Assembly (NCBI GenBank): GCA_028583415.1
Contig: CM053266.1
Span: forward strand, 78,193,237-78,257,236
Direction of reading: 5' to 3'
DNA length: 64,000 nucleotides
Source of the DNA: Protea cynaroides
Lineage: Eukaryota; Streptophyta; Magnoliopsida; Proteales; Proteaceae
A program made the position numbers and the translations under genes. Below the pieces are notes generated by a model. It was not told the origin of the DNA and did no database searches. It saw only the letters and a program-made list of their open reading frames with translations. Of this stretch, positions 11,996-22,787 are shown piece by piece; the first letter of the stretch is position 1, and every line of letters begins with the position of its first letter.

Positions 11996-13221
11996 TACCT
12001 GCATCATCCACTAAAAAGTTTGTGTACATAAAGGTGAGCTCTCTAACTTGAGCTTAATGAGAAAATAGACAGGCAAATGGAAATATCCATGATCAAATTA
12101 TTAGTCTTAGTTCACACTATTGGTCAAGTATAATGTATGCTATAGTTATTGCAAGGGCTGACCACATTCACCAAAGCTGGCTATAACCTCCATACACACG
12201 AGAGAATAGGGGCTCACTAGTCTACACCAATAGCCCTGGTGTTTCCACCCTTCATCTTAGAGACAGACAGTACTAGGACAAAGGTTTGGCCAATGACGTT
12301 ACAACGAACACTTCCAACACCTTCCCCTCTTCCCCTATCCGTATCGACACCTAACCCCTGTTGGCGGGCACAACAGGGTTGTCACACAGTATTCAACACA
12401 TGTCACCCTGCGGTTCCTTACACAACCAAGAGGGAACCAGTCCACATTTGTCCCCCAAGATGTGTCACCCGCAGGGATGCGAGACACACAAGCCAACCAA
12501 CAATGAGTTGGATCCACGGCCTCGATGTTTCACCCCCGCCAGAGCACATCATATTTACACACATTTACAATATTCATAATAAAAGATGCAAATGCATTCA
12601 AGCACAATAAAGAGGATGATATGTTATCATAATCAATTCAACATTCATATTCATATTCAAGACAGAAATCATTCCAACATAGGACAGGGGTTCTATTCCC
12701 TTACCTGAAATTTAAAGATAATTGTTATTCCCAGCAAACAGGTTACTCATGGTTACGTACAAGTCACCTATTGTATAGAGATCTCATTAGTTATTTTGTA
12801 TTTTCAATTCAGCCATAAACAGGGCTTTCTTGGGTGAACCAATTACCACTGACCTCTTCTGATTATCGAGACCAGTGATCGGGACCCGATGCTCTCAGGA
12901 ACCCTTTTGGTCCCAACTGGTCGTAAGTCTTGTCATAGATATCATGACCAGGTGTTAGGACCGGTAACCTCCCAGGGGCTTCCTGAATGTATCCGGCCGT
13001 GAATCTGGCGGTATGTCACAATCGGACCTCCTCCGAAGAGTTGGTCTGGGTTTTGTTCCTCCAGGATTCCAACAAGGGATTCCTTGTCATAAGACCTCGT
13101 TGTTGAACTATTGGCCTGGCATCTATATGGCGTATCTTCCCTATTTTAGGCTTTATGAATTCATTAATACATTAATCACATATGTTTAGGGTTCTTCATT
13201 TTAATTTTTGCAAGTATTATC
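11996..13221 (-). mobile_element. LTR subfamily C, left part, truncated and split by Copia element
   Basis: From ACCTGCATCATCC (about 11996) the sequence follows the architecture of the other chromovirus-type LTRs: AGGTGAGCTC near 12031, a later CACCTCTATAC-type block, and a donor-like GGTAAGGG on the minus strand near 12695. The first 350-440 bases expected of such an LTR, with its TGTCACACCCC end, are missing. A deletion has therefore fused Tat-1 to the inside of this LTR. It resumes at 24435 after the Copia insertion. Confidence 0.65.
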
Positions 13222-14955
13222 TATTGAAACCCTGTCCAGACAGTGCAGTGAGAGTTGTCATTGTTGGAAATCTTAGCAGAGAGAGTGATAGGGAGGAGAG
13301 AGAGTGTCTATAGGACTAGGCAGTCAAGACAGGGTGACTGGTTTGATGTCGCAGTCGAAGAGAATGCAGTCCAACTGATGAGAAAGACCAGATGAAGAGA
13401 GAGAAAGAAGAGAGAGAAAATAAGGAGAGAGAGAGGAGAGATAGTGGGTGGGGACCAAGTGGGTCCCACCTTGGGTGGCCAGGTCAGCATGGTAGCCAGC
13501 CCAGGCCAGTAGGGCCGAGGCCCACAGCACCAGGCCAGCAGGCCATGCAAGCCAGCAGGTGCCACGCAGCAGCACCCGCAAGCCCATGCGCACAGCATAG
13601 CAGGTGCCACGCAGCAGCACCCGCAAGCCCATGTGCACAGCACTGTAGGTGCCACGCAACAGCACCCACAAGCCGTGCCATGCCGCAATCCAAGCTCGGC
13701 AGCAAGCAGCACAGCAAGCAGCACCGCATGACACGATGCCACGCGTGCGCCGCATGCCGTCGCAAGGCATTTGGCATGCGCATCAGATGCTCGAACTAAA
13801 TGCCGCAATGAAGATTCCAATCTGAAGGCTTCAAGTGGCGCCGAGTTTCGTTGACAGGATCTGACCGATCCAACGGTCTAAATCAGAAGATCCCCTCTCC
13901 ACCAATCAGAAGTCGACAGTGGCGTATGGTACGTCAGAGAAGGCAATGATTATGTGCGTTGCGGCGCATAGAATCAAGGTAGAGGATTCCATTTGGAATG
14001 TTATGATTCGCCAAACTTCTTTTGGGCATATCTCAGTCGTCCGATCTCAGATTGAGGCCTATAATATGTCAAACTGAAGGTATTTCAAAGTAAAAGCTTG
14101 TGGGAGAGATTCGAGCTCGAGCAGAAAGCCAGAAATGGTGATTTTGAAGAAAACATTCCATTGAAGCTTCTATGAGAGAGATAGTAACTCCCATTGCCTG
14201 TGTGAGGCCATGAAAGCTTCGTTGAAGCTTGAGTAGAGTGCTTGGACCAGCTGTGAGCATCCAATGGTGTCATGGTGGTGAAGAATGACATGTGCAGCCT
14301 GAAAGGAGGCCGAGATGCTAGCACAGAGAGCCTTGCATCAGTAGTGAGCAAGAGCGGGAGGTAATCTCACACACAAACTTTATTTTCTGTATCAATGCCA
14401 TATGGAAAGGGTTTGTAATGAATATTTGATACATATTGTGTAACCTGTCAAGTGGGGTGCTTTACTGGAGTTGGGGTTGGTGCCTAGGACACAGTTGTAG
14501 CTGTGAAAGCGGTTGATGTTGTAGCATTGGGGTTGTAGGTGCAACCGTAGCATTATTGTTGTGTATTGAATATATACGAAACCTTGGTTAGGGTATTGCC
14601 CCGTGGAGTAGCCATCATAGTGTGTGATTGGTAAACCACATTATATCGTGTGTCTTGTGCATGTATTTATGAGTGTAGATTAGAAGTCTGTGTGCTGTAG
14701 GTCTGGGTGTACACACTTGGCAGGCCAAGCCCCTGGTATGGATATCTGTGGGTGTATAGTTGGTGTGTACATGTAATGTGTTTGATAAATTAATTATGAA
14801 AAAATCTCAAGTAGTCAGCTCAAGGCAGCACTGCACAAAGTGATCAACAGCTCTTGGCAGCATTATCCATAGCAGCAGGCCAAATCATTATAGTGGAAAG
14901 GATTTTTAGTGGTCACTGATTCACCCCCCTTCTCAGTGTCAACCTGGGAATAACA
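13222..14955 (+). repeat. Copia 5' LTR
   Basis: 1734 bp, beginning TATTGAAAC (the 3' copy has TGTTGAAAC, so the first G became A) and ending GGGAATAACA. It is longer than the 3' LTR by 87 bp, mostly through two extra copies of a 45-bp unit (13555-13680). Its GC-rich part (13480-13760) yields long Cys/Ala-rich open frames on both strands, which I do not regard as genes. Confidence 0.9.
13555..13680 (+). repeat. 45-bp tandem repeat in Copia 5' LTR
   Basis: A unit starting CAGGTGCCACGCAGCAGCAC is present about 2.8 times. The 3' LTR has a single copy at about 23124. Because the two LTRs are identical at insertion, the array expanded in the 5' LTR or contracted in the 3' LTR afterwards. Confidence 0.8.
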
Positions 14956-14957
14956 AT

Positions 14958-14969
14958 TGGTATCAGAGC
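14958..14969 (+). other. Copia primer-binding site (tRNA-iMet)
   Basis: TGGTATCAGAGC starts two bases after the 5' LTR. It is complementary to the 3' end of plant initiator tRNA-Met, the usual Copia primer. Confidence 0.9.
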
Positions 14970-15031
14970 TGAGTTCCCTAGGGAAGAAGACTAACAGCTT
15001 AGGGTACAGACAGAAGTGAGAGGCAATAAAA

Positions 15032-17112
15032 ATGGCATCCAGTGAAGACCACCACAAGAATGAAAGATTCCTATATTTGATGGGTCAAACTACAGTGTGT
15101 GGAAAATGAGAATGGAAGCATATTTGATAGCTCAAGGCTATGGAGTATGGTTAGCAGTAAAGAACGGCTACAAGCACAGCACAAAAGACATCACTGATAT
15201 AGTGGAGATGAAGAAGAGAGAAAATGAAGCCAAGGTAGTCACAGCCCTTCTGGCTTCACTTGTAAGCAATGAGCTCACTAGAGTTATCATCTGTCCTACT
15301 TCCAAAGAAATCTGGGGCAAGCTGAAGAGTGTACATGAAGGAGATAGCAAAGTCAAAGAGGCAAAATTACAAATCCTTAGATCATAGTTTGGGAGTTTGA
15401 GGATGACTGAGGGAGAAACCATTGAGGTCTATCTCAACAGAGTGAATGGAGTCACCAACGCAATCAGAGCACTAGGGGAAGAGCTGAAGGAAGTTCATGT
15501 TGTCAAGAAGGTATTGAGAACCCTACCCAAGCTGTATAATGCAAAAGTGTCTGCACTTGAAGAAATTACCACCTTGGACAATTTAACCATTGATGAGCTA
15601 CATGGCATCCTGACCACTTATGAGATGAGAACGATAGAACCAGTGCCAGTGGAAAAAGAAGCTACTTTTGAAGCTATAAAGAAGTTAAAAATTAAAGAAC
15701 CAGCAGAGAAGTCAAGAGCAGAAGACGACAGTGCTTCTCATGACTCAGATGATGAGCTTGTAGCTTATTTAACCAGAAAATTAAAGAAAAGGAGTGACAA
15801 GTATAAAGGCAAGTCAACCATGAGATGTTTCAACTGTGGAGGCTTAGGACAATTTGCCTCTAAGTGCCAGAAAAAGGGTAGAGTGTATGATTCTAATGAA
15901 GAAGAGCCTAAAGGAAGCTAAGAAAAGAAAGGAAAGAAGAAATTCATCCCAAGAAAGAGAAGTTATCTATCAAAGCATGATAACCTCTCTGATGAGTCTG
16001 AAGAAGAAAATGATGATGATATTCTCTTTATGGCAAGACTTGAAGAGACTCATACAGGGAGTGAAACAACAAAAAGGAAAGGTGATAATGTCAAGAAAAG
16101 AATTGAAGATGATGACAATCCATATCTTGAAGCAGAGTTGCTTTCTGCACTTACAGAGCTCAAGTTAGAAAGAAAGAAGAACAAAAACTTAAATGATCAA
16201 CTCAACCAAGCAAATGACATAAATGCTGAAATTATGGAAACACTCAGGAAAGCAAAAATAATTACTGATTAGCTTGACAATGATCTTACACTAAAGATTT
16301 CTGAGTGTAAGAAGCTTGAGGAAGTAATTGTAAGACTTGAGGCAGATTTGGCCAAGTCTACAAAGAAGAAAAGTTATGCTGAAGCTACTACAAAATTCCC
16401 TCATGTAACCATTCTAAAGTCAAAAGATAAGAATGTCAGGTTACAGGAAGATGAAGAATGTAGCAGTTCTGAATATGAAGACAATGAGGAAGACAACATC
16501 CTTAATGAGATTCTAAGTTACCGGAGATCCTCTCACATTAAATCTAGACTTAGATACACTGAGCAGCTATCTGAGAAGATAAAAGAAAAAGGATCCACAG
16601 ATAATGCCACTGTGTTTGTTAAAGAAAAGCAGAAGGAATCGTTGGCAGTGAAAGCTACAAAAGGCAAGAATGATGAAGAGAGATTCAAGATAGTTAGGCA
16701 AGGCATACAGAGAAATCAAAGTTAGTTTCAGAAGAATGATCAGGTTCAGAGAAACAGGTTCAGAGGATACTGCTATGGCTGCAATGCCTATGGGCATAAA
16801 GTGGCAGAGTATAGAAAACAAGAAAGACCTCCAGTGTTTATTGACAGAAATAGATTTGCTCATCTTGCTGATGAGAGAGTGATGTGCTATAGATGTGAGA
16901 GACTTGGGCATATTGCCAGAATTTGCAAAACAATTTTTTCATATCAAAGGCAAGCTAAGGGGAAGAGAAGAAAAGATCATCCAAGAAAACCAGTTCAAAG
17001 AGAAGAAAGAAATGAAAAGGAAAGAAATACAAGAGAGCCTATTAATGTAAAAGACAAGGCTATATGAGTGGAGAAACCACAGAAGAAGAGAAACAAGTAC
17101 TTGATGGTGTAA
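15032..17112 (+). pseudogene. gag: Copia gag with coiled-coil spacer and three zinc knuckles
   Basis: Gag forms the particle and binds RNA. An ATG at 15032 starts the protein; one frameshift near 15065 leads into the frame holding DGSNYSVWKM at about 15078, which then stays open apart from stops. The order is: capsid domain (VWLAV, EIWGKL), knuckle CFNCGGLGQFASKC (His replaced by Gln, 15826-15867), a charged Lys/Glu-rich probable coiled coil (about 16130-16370), a damaged knuckle (CYGCNAYGHKVAEY, 16771 on) and an intact knuckle (CYRCERLGHIARIC, about 16885-16926). Stops at 15385 TAG, 15919 TAA, 16270 TAG, 16723 TAG, 17065 TGA and 17110 TAA all fit C-to-T loss of CAG, CAA or CGA, or G-to-A loss of TGG. 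Confidence 0.85.
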
Positions 17113-17637
17113 GCAGCACTTAAAGCAAACAAAAGTAAGCAGTCTCCATGGATCCTTGATAGTGGATGCTCTACACACATGACTGGCAACAAAGAAAAAT
17201 TCACAAGTCTCGATGCTGCAGAAGGAGGAACAGTGAAATTTGGAAATAATGAAGGTGCCAAAGTTGAAGGAAGAGGTTCTGTGAACATTAACAATGGAAG
17301 GATAAAGTCCCACAATGTTTTGTATGTCAATGGGTTGAAACATAATCTACTCAGTGTGAGTCAAATTTGTGATCAAGGACATGAAATCATTTTCAACAAT
17401 GAAAGTTTTGTTGTCCATAGGGTTGGAACAGGAAAGGGAGTGGCCGCTGGTGAAAGAACAGTTGAAAATCTTTATGTATTGATAGATGTCATAAACAAGT
17501 GTATGATAACTCAAGAAGATGAAAATTGACTGTAGCATAGAAGAATGGCACACATTCACTTCAAAAACTTAACTAAAATTAGCAAGGAGCAAGCAGTGAG
17601 AGATCTTCCCAAAATAAGGACTCCAGAGAGCCATGAA
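17113..17637 (+). pseudogene. Copia protease and start of integrase
   Basis: The aspartic protease that matures the polyprotein has its active site at DSGCSTHMTG (17158-17187), followed by GLKHNLLSVSQICD, the conserved C-terminal block. The integrase zinc-binding part begins at the HRRMAH block (17536 on). Just before it TGA (17527) and TAG (17533) stand where the family has Trp codons (the LWH block), so both are explained by G-to-A. The frame is the gag frame. The sequence is cut by the solo LTR at 17638. Confidence 0.85.
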
Positions 17638-19929
17638 TGTAAGACCCGAGTCAATCTAACCCGGTCTTACCACCTTGAACCAGGTTTACCCATCATGGTC
17701 GAGTCAAATGGACCAAGGGCGTGAAGGAGATCGAGATCCCAGGTATCAAATCGACCCAAAAACACTTAACTTGAAGGGAGGGTCGCATACCCAGCTAAGC
17801 AGGGTCGGACCTCCCAAAGCAGAAAGTCAGACCTCAATTTTGAAGGGAGGGTCGGACATCTTGAACCCTAGGGCCGACGGGATCATCGATCCTCGATTAC
17901 CGTAAGAAATAGAAATTAGGAAATTTCTTAATTTTCGATTGGGATTCTTTCCTAATCTCAATGGGACTTATTCAGGATGTTCCTACTCTATTTAAAGGAA
18001 GTCCCTAAGCCTCTTTCACTCCTTTCACAACCCTAATTGAATTGAGAGAAAGAGAAGAGAAGGAAAAGAGGAAGAAGAGAAGCAAGGACGAGAATTTAGC
18101 CAAAAGAGTAGAGTTACCGAGAAGGAGTATTCTTCTCAGGTATGGATACTAATTTCATGAGTTTCTACAGACCTTAGGTTAGATATTGATGAGAGTGTGA
18201 TCTCGGAGAAACCCAAACCATCAACCCATGGTTAGGTTTTCATGGGAAACCATGGGGGATTACATGAAAGCTATCTAGGTGGATTATACATGGTTTCAGA
18301 CCATGGAATGAATATAGAATGGAATGTAGGAGCAAGCCATAGGATCCCAAGCATGAAGAATGGACTAAAAGAGGGAATTGGACCAAAGTGCACCGAGGGT
18401 CGCACCGAGGGTCGATGACCATCCGACCCTAGGTGATCCTGACCATCGACCCTCAGTGTTCGGGAAGTTTAGAGTTTGGGGAGGGTCGCACCCAGGGTCG
18501 ATCAGGACTCCGACCCTACCTCCGACCCTCAGTTAATAGAATAGTTTTTAAATTCAGAATTAATTCTAATTAAATTCTATCGACTTGTTAGGTCTTCTAG
18601 CAATACAATAACAATATAAAGGTGATTATAAAGCTTGGAAAAGTATCTGTTAGCAAGCTAAGGTGAGGAAACAGAACTCTAAACTAATTGGTTAATAACA
18701 AACTGTTTTCTATTTCTTGAGTCCAAAGCCATGCTTGATTCTATGCGAATATGTTTGTAATGTGCATACACCATGTCATCCAATATTTTTATTATTTGTT
18801 CATGCATATTTATTTTATTGTTTATAACATGATGATGATGATGATGATAGGAATAGGCATGTGATTGTATGTGTGTGGTTGGTGTACTTGATGCGAGCGA
18901 GTATCAGGGGAGGTGTGATGAGAACGTCAATAAACGTTAACCTTTGGCGGGTCTCAGCACTTTAGCTCTATCTCTAACTCAAGTTTTGTGCATTAGCATC
19001 GTCGTATCGCCATTACTTTAGCAGAACTATTATGTCGTAGAATATCAGGGGAGGTGGTCTCGGTCCTTGTAGTCTCTGACTCTACCGGGGGGCCTTAGCT
19101 CTAACTCCATGGACATTCTGAGGGATGCTTGGGGTGAGGCCTTGGATACACTTGTTTGGCATTAGGATTGGTTAGTTGCGAGCCCGGTTTGCAAGCCCTC
19201 GCTAACGGGGGGTTACGTATTGGTATGGTATTATATAGCAATAAACGTTAACCTTTGTTGTATAATGTCATGATTAGGGTGGATGGGGGACGACGATAAA
19301 CGTTAACCTTCGGGCGGACTTCCACACCATTTGTATAGAGGCGGGGTCAATAAACGTTAACCTTTGACCACCCAACCTTTTTATTGCGCATTGCAAACTA
19401 TAAACCAGACCAAAGATATGAATTGATTGCATGCATATGTATTGTTGCATTGTTTTGTCTACTCACTGAGCCGTGATGTGTCCTCACCCCTCGACGTCGA
19501 ATATTTTTAGTTAATGATACAGGTTATATGGTTGAAGATTATATGAATGCTCCAGCATACGGGAACGTGGCGGCGATGGAAGCTGAAGGTGAAGTAGATA
19601 CACATGACTCCTCTTGCGAGTGCAACTCATGTGTATTCGATTAGATTTTTCTTAGGTTTCTTTATTTGAATTTAATAAAGACATATATTTGATAATTATT
19701 TATGTCCCAGTTGATACAGAATAATTTGCTATTTAATGTTTATATCACAGTAGATTCTCAGTTCATTTTATTATAAGATTTCCGCTATTGTGTATTTACT
19801 CTGATTATGATTATGGATGTGTGGAAGTTTAGATAACACGGATATAGCCTACTCGAGATCCTAGTTGAATCGTTGGTTTGCTAGCGGTTCATCACACCAT
19901 TCTGAACAGTACGGAATTGGGGTGTGAGA
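17638..19929 (+). mobile_element. solo LTR of subfamily B inside Copia integrase
   Basis: It begins TGTAAGACCCG and ends GGGGTGTGAGA, in inverted orientation relative to the solo LTR at 48843. A TATA-like TATTTAAA (17989-17996), a GA-rich leader, donor-like CAGGTATGG (about 18136) and AGGTGAGG (about 18661) follow in order. Clusters based on GAGGGTCGCACC lie at about 17745-17890 and 18385-18535. The flanks are ATGAA (17633-17637) and ATGTA (19930-19934). If the left T-to-A difference is a later mutation, the pre-insertion site keeps the integrase frame. No internal element sequence remains. Confidence 0.88.
17989..17996 (+). promoter_or_regulatory. TATA-like box of solo LTR (subfamily B)
   Basis: TATTTAAA lies about 350 bases into the LTR and is followed by a purine-rich leader. 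It matches the TATA position in the sister LTRs. Confidence 0.5.
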
Positions 19930-22502
19930 ATGTATGTGGTCCATGTCAGAAGGGTAAACAAGCAAGAGCTACTTATAAATCAAAGGAGTACCATTCAAGT
20001 AAACCTCTTGACTTGATACACACAGACTTGTGTGGACCTATGAGAACATAAGCCATAGAAGGTGAGAGATACTTCATCTTGTTCATAGATGAGTATTCTA
20101 GAATGACCTGGGTGATGTTTCTGAAGGACAAAACTGAAGCTCTTGACAAGTTCAAAGCATTCAAGAAGAGAGTGGAAAATGAGACAGGAAACACAATTAA
20201 GTGTTTAAGGTCTGATCAAGGTAAAGAATTTACATGGAATGAATTCTCAAACTTCTGCAGTGAAAGTGGGATCAGAATTCAACATTCAGCAGCCAGAACA
20301 CCTCAGCAAAATGGAGTGGTTGAAAGAAAGAATAGAATAGTGCAAGAAATGACTAGAACCATGATGGCAGAAAATAACATAGCAAAGCATTTCTGGAGAG
20401 AAGGCATCTATACTGCAGTGCATATCACCAACAGATGCCTACTAAGGCCTCATGAGAACAAAACACCTTATGAATTGTGGTTTGGGAGGAAAGCTACAGT
20501 AAAGTATCTCAAGGTTTTTGGTTCTAAGTGCTACATCAAGAGAAAGGAAGAGAATCTGGGCAAATTTGATGACAGAGCTGATGAAGGTATATTTCTTGGC
20601 TACTCTTTCAAAAGTAAGGCATACAGGTGCTACAACAAGAGACTAGGAAGAATTGTTGAAAGTTCAGATGTGAAAATTGATGAGACTCTAGAGAACCAAA
20701 AAGGGGTTGAACCAAAAGGGTCCATTCTTGAAGAACTTGATGAAGATGAACTTGATGAAGATGACACTCTACCAGTTGACAAAGGACAGCAAGATGAAGA
20801 AGAATCTGAAGTGCAAGAGATTCATACTGAAATGCAGAAAGATGGCAAACCAAAAGACAACAGATGGTTGAAAATTCATCCTAATCATCAAGTGATAGGA
20901 GATCCAAATGCAAGCATACAAACCAGAAGGATGAAAGCTACTGCTTATTCATTATTGTCTGAGGTAGAGCCTAAGACTGTAGATGAAGCGAGCAATGATA
21001 AATTTTGGTTGAAAGCTATGAATGATGAGCTTGACCAAATTGATAAGAACAACACTTGGGAGCTAGTTCCTAGACCAGCAAACAAAAATGTAATTGGCAC
21101 AAAGTGGGTTTTTAGGAACAAATTAAATGAAGAAGGCCAGGTTGTGAGAAACAAGGCTAGACTTGTATGCAAAGGATATGCTCAAGTTGAAGGAATTGAT
21201 TTTGATGAGACTTTTGCACCTGTGGCAAGGCTGGAGTCTATCAGAATGTTTTTAGCATTAGCTGTGCACAGAGGATTCAAGGTTTATCAAATGGATGTGA
21301 AATCTGCATTCGTGAATGGCAATCTAGAAAAGGAAGTGTACACTGAGTAACCTGAAGGGTTCCAACTCAGTAATGATGAAGATATGGTCTGTAAATTGAA
21401 GAAGGCTTTATATGGGTTGAAGCAAGCTCCAAGAGCCTGGTATGAAAGACTAGACACATATCTACATAAGTTGGGTCTGAGAAGAGGAGTAGTAGACAGC
21501 AACCTATATGTCATGACAGAAGACAGCAGTCAACTAGTAGTTGTGGTCTATGTGGATGACATCATTTTTCGGGGACACTGTGAGAAGCTCTGCAAGCAGT
21601 TTACTGAGAAGATGAGAACAGAGTTTGAGATGTCCATGCTTGGAGAGATGTTCTATTTTCTGGGGCTACAAATTCGTCAAAAAGAAAATGACATCTTCAT
21701 CTCTCAAATGAAGTATACCAAAGAGATGTTGAAGAAATTTGTAATGGAGGACTGTAAACCAATGGGGACACCAATGATAGTGAATATCAAGCTGAGCTCA
21801 GAAGATGATTCACCTACAGTTGATCAGACACTGTATAGGTCAATGATTGGCAGTCTACTGTACTTGACAGCTTCAAGGCCTGATATTTTGCAAGCAGTGT
21901 GCCTAGTGGCCAGATTTCAAGCTTGTCCAAAGGCGACCCATCTGATGGCAGTGAAGAGGATACTCAGATATTTGAAAGGCACAACAGACTATGGACTGTG
22001 GTATCCCAAGATTGGAAGGTTCACTTTGACAGCATTTTCAAATGCAGACTGGGCAGGTAGCAATGATGACAGAAAGAGCACTAGTGGTGGTGCATTCTTT
22101 TTGGGAGAGAGTTTAGTAGCATGGCACAGCAAGAAACAGGAGTCTGTCTCCTTATCTACAGCAGAGGCAGAGTACATTGCAGCAGCAGCTACATGCACTC
22201 AGGTAATCTGGATGAAAAGGCAGTTGTTAGACTTCAGTGTTATCTGTGAAGAGCCAGTGGTCATCAAATGTGACAATATAAGTGCCATTAACATATCCAA
22301 GAATCCTGTGCAACACTCAAGGACTAAGCACATTGATATCATATATCATTATTTGAAGGTGAAAGTGCTTGAAGGGGAAGTGAGATTGGACTTTGTTCCT
22401 ACAGCAGACCAAGTGGCAGACATCTTCACCAAGGCTCTTCCAAAAGACTCCTTTGAGAAACTCCGAGCTCAGCTAGGAGTAGTGCCTCTTAACACACTGT
22501 AG
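19930..22502 (+). pseudogene. pol: Copia integrase core, RT and RNase H
   Basis: A single frame runs from the CGPCQKGKQ zinc-binding end to the stop at 22500-22502. Integrase catalytic residues are visible: Asp in HTDLCG (20025), Asp in SDQGKEF (20214) and Glu in VVERKNR (about 20322). A GIFLGYS block follows. RT has KWVFRNK, FDETFAPVARL, QMDVKSAF and YVDD (21549-21560). RNase H shows FSNADWAGS (22038 on), with Asn where an Asp is usual, then the STAEAEYIAA and KHIDI blocks. Only two stops interrupt it: TAA at 20049 and TAA at 21348, both at expected CAA (Gln) codons. The rest is well preserved. Confidence 0.92.
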
Positions 22503-22787
22503 ATAGCACATGTGTAAGGGGAGTTGCTAACTACATAGCATCATCTTTCATCTGTAGGATTGGAAAGCTGCGGTGGGCACTCCTACAGGTGAGGCTATGT
22601 AGTGGGAGTTGATATGTAGGGGGAGTTGATATGCAGGGGGAGTACCTATGAAGGGGGAGCATTCCTAGGGGGAGTTCCTATGTCCTTTGGGACTTGTTGT
22701 CAATTGTTGTCAAAGGGGGAGAAGAAGGTTGTGTTACATTGAGAGAGATACCTTGTGTAAGTTGCCAACAATTCCAAAGGGGGAGAT
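22503..22787 (+). other. Copia 3' untranslated region with repeated purine tracts and PPT
   Basis: This contains a series of GGGGGAG tracts (about 22603, 22618, 22635, 22656, 22671), partly in a short repeat with TTGATATG, and a last one, AAAGGGGGAGAT (22776-22787), directly against the 3' LTR. The last is the probable priming tract for plus-strand synthesis. No extra (env-like) ORF is present between pol and the LTR. Confidence 0.75.

Noticed and set aside
13308..13820. Cys/Ala/Trp-rich open frames in the Copia 5' LTR, also at 22678-23297
   Set aside because: The LTR is GC-rich here, frames are open on both strands, the 45-bp repeat inflates them, and they change between the two LTRs.
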